Shown piece by piece: positions 61,501 through 64,000 of a stretch of DNA of 64,000 bases. Under the pieces are notes generated by a model. The model saw nothing but the letters and a program-made list of their open reading frames with translations, was not told the origin of the DNA and ran no database searches. Positions within the stretch are counted from its first letter, which is position 1. The number at the start of each line of letters is the position of its first letter. This DNA comes from Nigrospora sphaerica (Eukaryota > Ascomycota > Sordariomycetes > Amphisphaeriales > Apiosporaceae): positions 3,410,001 through 3,474,000 of the forward strand of contig JAGVVL010000002.1 of assembly GCA_018287875.1 (NCBI GenBank), read 5' to 3'. The translations under genes and the position numbers were made by a program.

Positions 61501-63033
61501 GCCGAAGTGTTGTAGATCTGCTAGCGTTTGTGCCCACAAGGGCAGCCAAAGCCCGGCACGGGCAACCGCTGAGATGAGATGTAGGCTCCGAAAAAAAGGA
61601 AGGGCCAATAAGCAGTCAAATATGAAGTACGGCACAAATGAATGGTGGAGTACGTAGCTGGTAGAGCAGCTAGCACATCCATTTGCTTCTCAGGCATTGG
61701 ATGGTGGTCTTCAAAGCTACGCCTGGTCTCTCATTATAGACTGACACTTGGTCTTCATCGTTGGTGTGTAGCACGTGCTAAAAGCCTGGGCTGCCTTAGT
61801 TAAGGACACTTTGCCTTTGGTCCGACGCGTCCGGTCATCATCAGAACCCGGGCTCCCGTTGGATGACGAGCGATTCTGGGAGTTCTGGGCTCTTCGGGTC
61901 TTGATCAACTCCGGTCCGTTTGCTGGAGGAGCAGGCAGGCCCATGAGGTCGGATCAGTATCCGGTAGCCGGCTCGGGAGGCCGGCAGGAGCGCCGTATGT
62001 GATGACATGGACGAATGGGATGGGAATATCCACATCCGTGGCAACCAAGGGAGGATCCTTGGTAGGCAGACAGAGGGCAGTGCTGACGAGCCACAGATGG
62101 CATTGGCTGGCTGCCCATACCGCGAATGCATGAGAAAACATCAAGGAAAAACGCGTCCGGTCCAGGGTGGAGGTCGCACTACAGGCGACCAGCCTTGAGT
62201 TGTGCGCGCGCTAGGGATTCGAGACCCCAGCCGCTCCCAGCCCCCCGTGATTCTCTCACGATGCGAAGCACGCTGGCGGACATTACATGCAGGCCAGTCG
62301 ACCCGCACCCATCAACGCGGGACGCTTGTGCCTGGAAAGTCGGGGACGACGGATGGAGAGAGCGGTTTTCCCCATGCCACTGATCGAAGCTACTATAAGG
62401 CAGATTCCCATCAGGCCCACGAAGGCCACGAGGAGCTTCGCCATACGTACAGCAGCGACTCCAGTGTGGTGCACAGGATGCGTTGCCCGCAACGAGCCAA
62501 TCGCAGGGCCGTAACCGACTAGCGGTGGGCTGGGGGTGGAGATGCGGCCGTGCCAGAGGCTGCTAAGGCGGGGCCGCTAAACCGCAAACGCCTCAACCAG
62601 GGCCAGCGTCGCCGCGTCAACGCTGCTAGGCGCCGATAAACAATGGCGTGCAGCTCTCCCGTCCGCGAATGGATACGCACACGATGACTGGAGAGGGGCC
62701 ACATTCCCCAGCCTGCCTGCTGGAACGGGATGGCTGGGGATCGCACAAGCACCGGGTGCACAGGTACGAAACCCCGGTAGTTAGCCAGCGCCTCTCGTGT
62801 TTGGTGTTTCCAGCCTGCGGTCGCGCCCAATTTGCGCTTGCGAGAGGCCCATCCGCAATCCGTCGCTGTCCCGCAGTCCCTCGGATCCCGCCTGCCCTGC
62901 TACATCATATCGCGCGCGAGGCTCCGAGCTTCCTCTTGTCGCGCTTCCCACATTCCACAACTAGCCCGCGTTGCCAGTCCCAAACTCCCGTCGCTTCATC
63001 GCTGGCATTCTGGTGCCAGAACCACGCGTCATC
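58597..63033. other. 4.4-kb region without a supported gene
   Basis: The region between the ZIP gene start and the last gene. Short frames at 61015-61397, 61717-61944 and 62283-62492 (minus strand; the last has a hydrophobic stretch, AKLLVAFVGLMGICLIVAS) do not join into a recognisable protein with splice signals. Part of 59,600-61,000 is AT-richer than the genes. The last 400 bp before 63034 are C/T-rich in places, like a leader. I see no tRNA, rRNA or terminal repeats. Confidence 0.35.
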
Positions 63034-64000
63034 ATGGACGGCCGACCGCCCGACTACTCGTCCCACCCGAACTATAATAACTACAACGAGGATGACTTCG
63101 ACCAGCCCAGCTCGGGAAGCGGCGTGAGACTGCTCACATCCGTGGATGAGCCCGCGTCAACCTCGCAACCGTATGTGTTACCACCGCTAAACCTGCCCTC
63201 CCCCAGCCACTTGATGCCGCCGCCGCTCGCCTTGCAGAGCAAACAAGAGCCCGGGAGCAAGGTCTCTTCCGAGCTGCTGCCGGACCAGCCAACGACACCC
63301 ACAACACCGCGCGCCGTGCCTTCCGAATCGTCAGTGACGTTGATGGAAGCGCCCGCCCAGCAGTCCACCACTCCCACCCAGCGCCGTCCTACTGTAAAGT
63401 TGCAGAAGAGGAAGAGGGGAGCGAAGATGAAGTCGCGTCGCAAGGACGAAGCCGACATCTTTCAGAGCCTACCTACAATTCCCGAGGGACCATCACCAAG
63501 AAAGAGCATACTCCTCAACAAGCCGCCCAGTGGCGGCACCTCGGCGACCCAGCATGTCAAATTCCAGATTCCAGCCGACGAAAGCTCACCCAAAACTCCA
63601 AACAGTATCCGTCCGGTTCCCCGCCGATCTTACCCTCCGTCCGTTGAATCAGATCGATCCTCGCTCCTGAACGCCCCTCACATGCCGCCCCCCGAGGCTT
63701 CTTACTACCAAAGGAGAGACGTTCCCGAGGGCTCCTACTATCCGGTCGGAGATGTCTCCGACGGTGGTTCTTACTACCATGTCAGAGACAACCCGTCGCC
63801 CACTCGGCCCTGGTCACCCTCGCTCATGTCTGTCGAGTCCGGGTATGGACGGCCTCCGCCTTCCAACATGAACTATGAGCCGTCGGACCTTAATGGCAGC
63901 CCCCGTCCCGGTACGCCTTCGTCCAGATACGGCGGCAGCCCCCGGAGACCGTTGCCTCGCGCCCCGGCGCCCCTGTTCGCGCGCGGTGGCCGAGAGTCGG
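63034..64000 (+). CDS. N-terminal part of a proline/serine-rich protein (runs off the window)
   Basis: The frame from ATG 63034 stays open for 322 codons to the end of the window. All that is visible is a disordered, basic N-terminus with Ser/Thr-Pro sites (SPRKS, SSPKTPNS, RPWSPS), a KRKRGAKMKSRRKDE cluster, a threefold loose repeat of the type (A/G)SYYxxRDV and a closing SPRRPLPRAPAPLF. Membrane proteins of the cell wall machinery, such as chitin synthases, can have tails of this kind, but no catalytic domain is in view, so no function is assigned. A 36-bp stretch at 63171-63206 looks like GTATGT..CCCAG but is shorter than any intron here and keeps the frame either way. Confidence 0.7.
   Translation, partial: MDGRPPDYSSHPNYNNYNEDDFDQPSSGSGVRLLTSVDEPASTSQPYVLPPLNLPSPSHLMPPPLALQSKQEPGSKVSSELLPDQPTTPTTPRAVPSESSVTLMEAPAQQSTTPTQRRPTVKLQKRKRGAKMKSRRKDEADIFQSLPTIPEGPSPRKSILLNKPPSGGTSATQHVKFQIPADESSPKTPNSIRPVPRRSYPPSVESDRSSLLNAPHMPPPEASYYQRRDVPEGSYYPVGDVSDGGSYYHVRDNPSPTRPWSPSLMSVESGYGRPPPSNMNYEPSDLNGSPRPGTPSSRYGGSPRRPLPRAPAPLFARGGRES

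Noticed and set aside
61717..62492. Minus-strand small gene with a hydrophobic segment (AKLLVAFVGLMGICLIVAS)
   Set aside because: The fragments do not join into one protein with convincing splice sites, and the downstream sequence is low-complexity.
63171..63206. GTATGT..CCCAG as an intron in the last gene
   Set aside because: 36 bp is shorter than any other intron here and the frame stays open without splicing; left unspliced.

Overview
The window is nuclear DNA of a filamentous ascomycete, most likely a Sordariomycete. The evidence is short GT-AG introns (43-134 bp) with CTGAC/CTAAC-type branch sites, GC-rich third codon positions, long disordered tails on regulatory proteins, and Pezizomycotina-type versions of Hsf1, Snt1, Kcs1, Cwc27 and a ZIP transporter. 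There is no operon logic. Genes lie singly, separated by 0.5-6 kb, on both strands.

Layout. 1-6.4 kb: a possible 3' end of an upstream gene, a coiled-coil protein with a perfect 21-bp tandem repeat, a GC-rich array of small hairpins, and a phytanoyl-CoA-dioxygenase-like gene that has lost its catalytic centre. 6.4-15.7 kb: a JmjC / CDCA7-type zinc-finger / AT-hook chromatin protein (-), divergent from COQ2 (+); then a small conserved protein (-), divergent from ribosomal protein S23 (+). 15.7-21.4 kb: no gene I can support. 21.4-28.5 kb: the inositol-hexakisphosphate kinase KCS1 and the mannosyltransferase ALG2, both +. 29.5-36.3 kb: a very large SANT-domain corepressor of Snt1 type (-). 39.3-43.5 kb: deoxyhypusine synthase (+) convergent with the heat-shock factor HSF1 (-). 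47-52.2 kb: spliceosomal cyclophilin CWC27, a hypothetical protein with an internal duplication, and a multi-pass membrane protein, all -. 53.4-58.6 kb: a small secreted cystine-knot-like peptide, a covalent-flavin amine oxidase of the MSOX/amadoriase family, and an eight-exon ZIP zinc transporter, all -. 58.6-63.0 kb: no supported gene. 63.03 kb to the end: the disordered N-terminus of a protein that runs off the window.

Most genes are housekeeping or chromatin/stress regulators. Three (jmjC, snt1, hsf1) act on transcription or chromatin, and four (rps23, dys1, alg2, cwc27) act in translation, glycosylation or splicing. I see no biosynthetic cluster or intact mobile element.

The most unusual signals are four. 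First, the ZIP transporter has four copies of a ten-residue Cys-His metal-binding module, each cut by an intron at the same base of the same codon. Second, four hairpins with GCA/GGA loops stand in a row at 4075-4131. Third, the 13-copy heptad repeat is identical at the nucleotide level. Fourth, the phytanoyl-CoA dioxygenase relative is in frame but lacks the iron-binding HxD segment. Gene models were spliced by eye. Starts not fixed by a family alignment are flagged.
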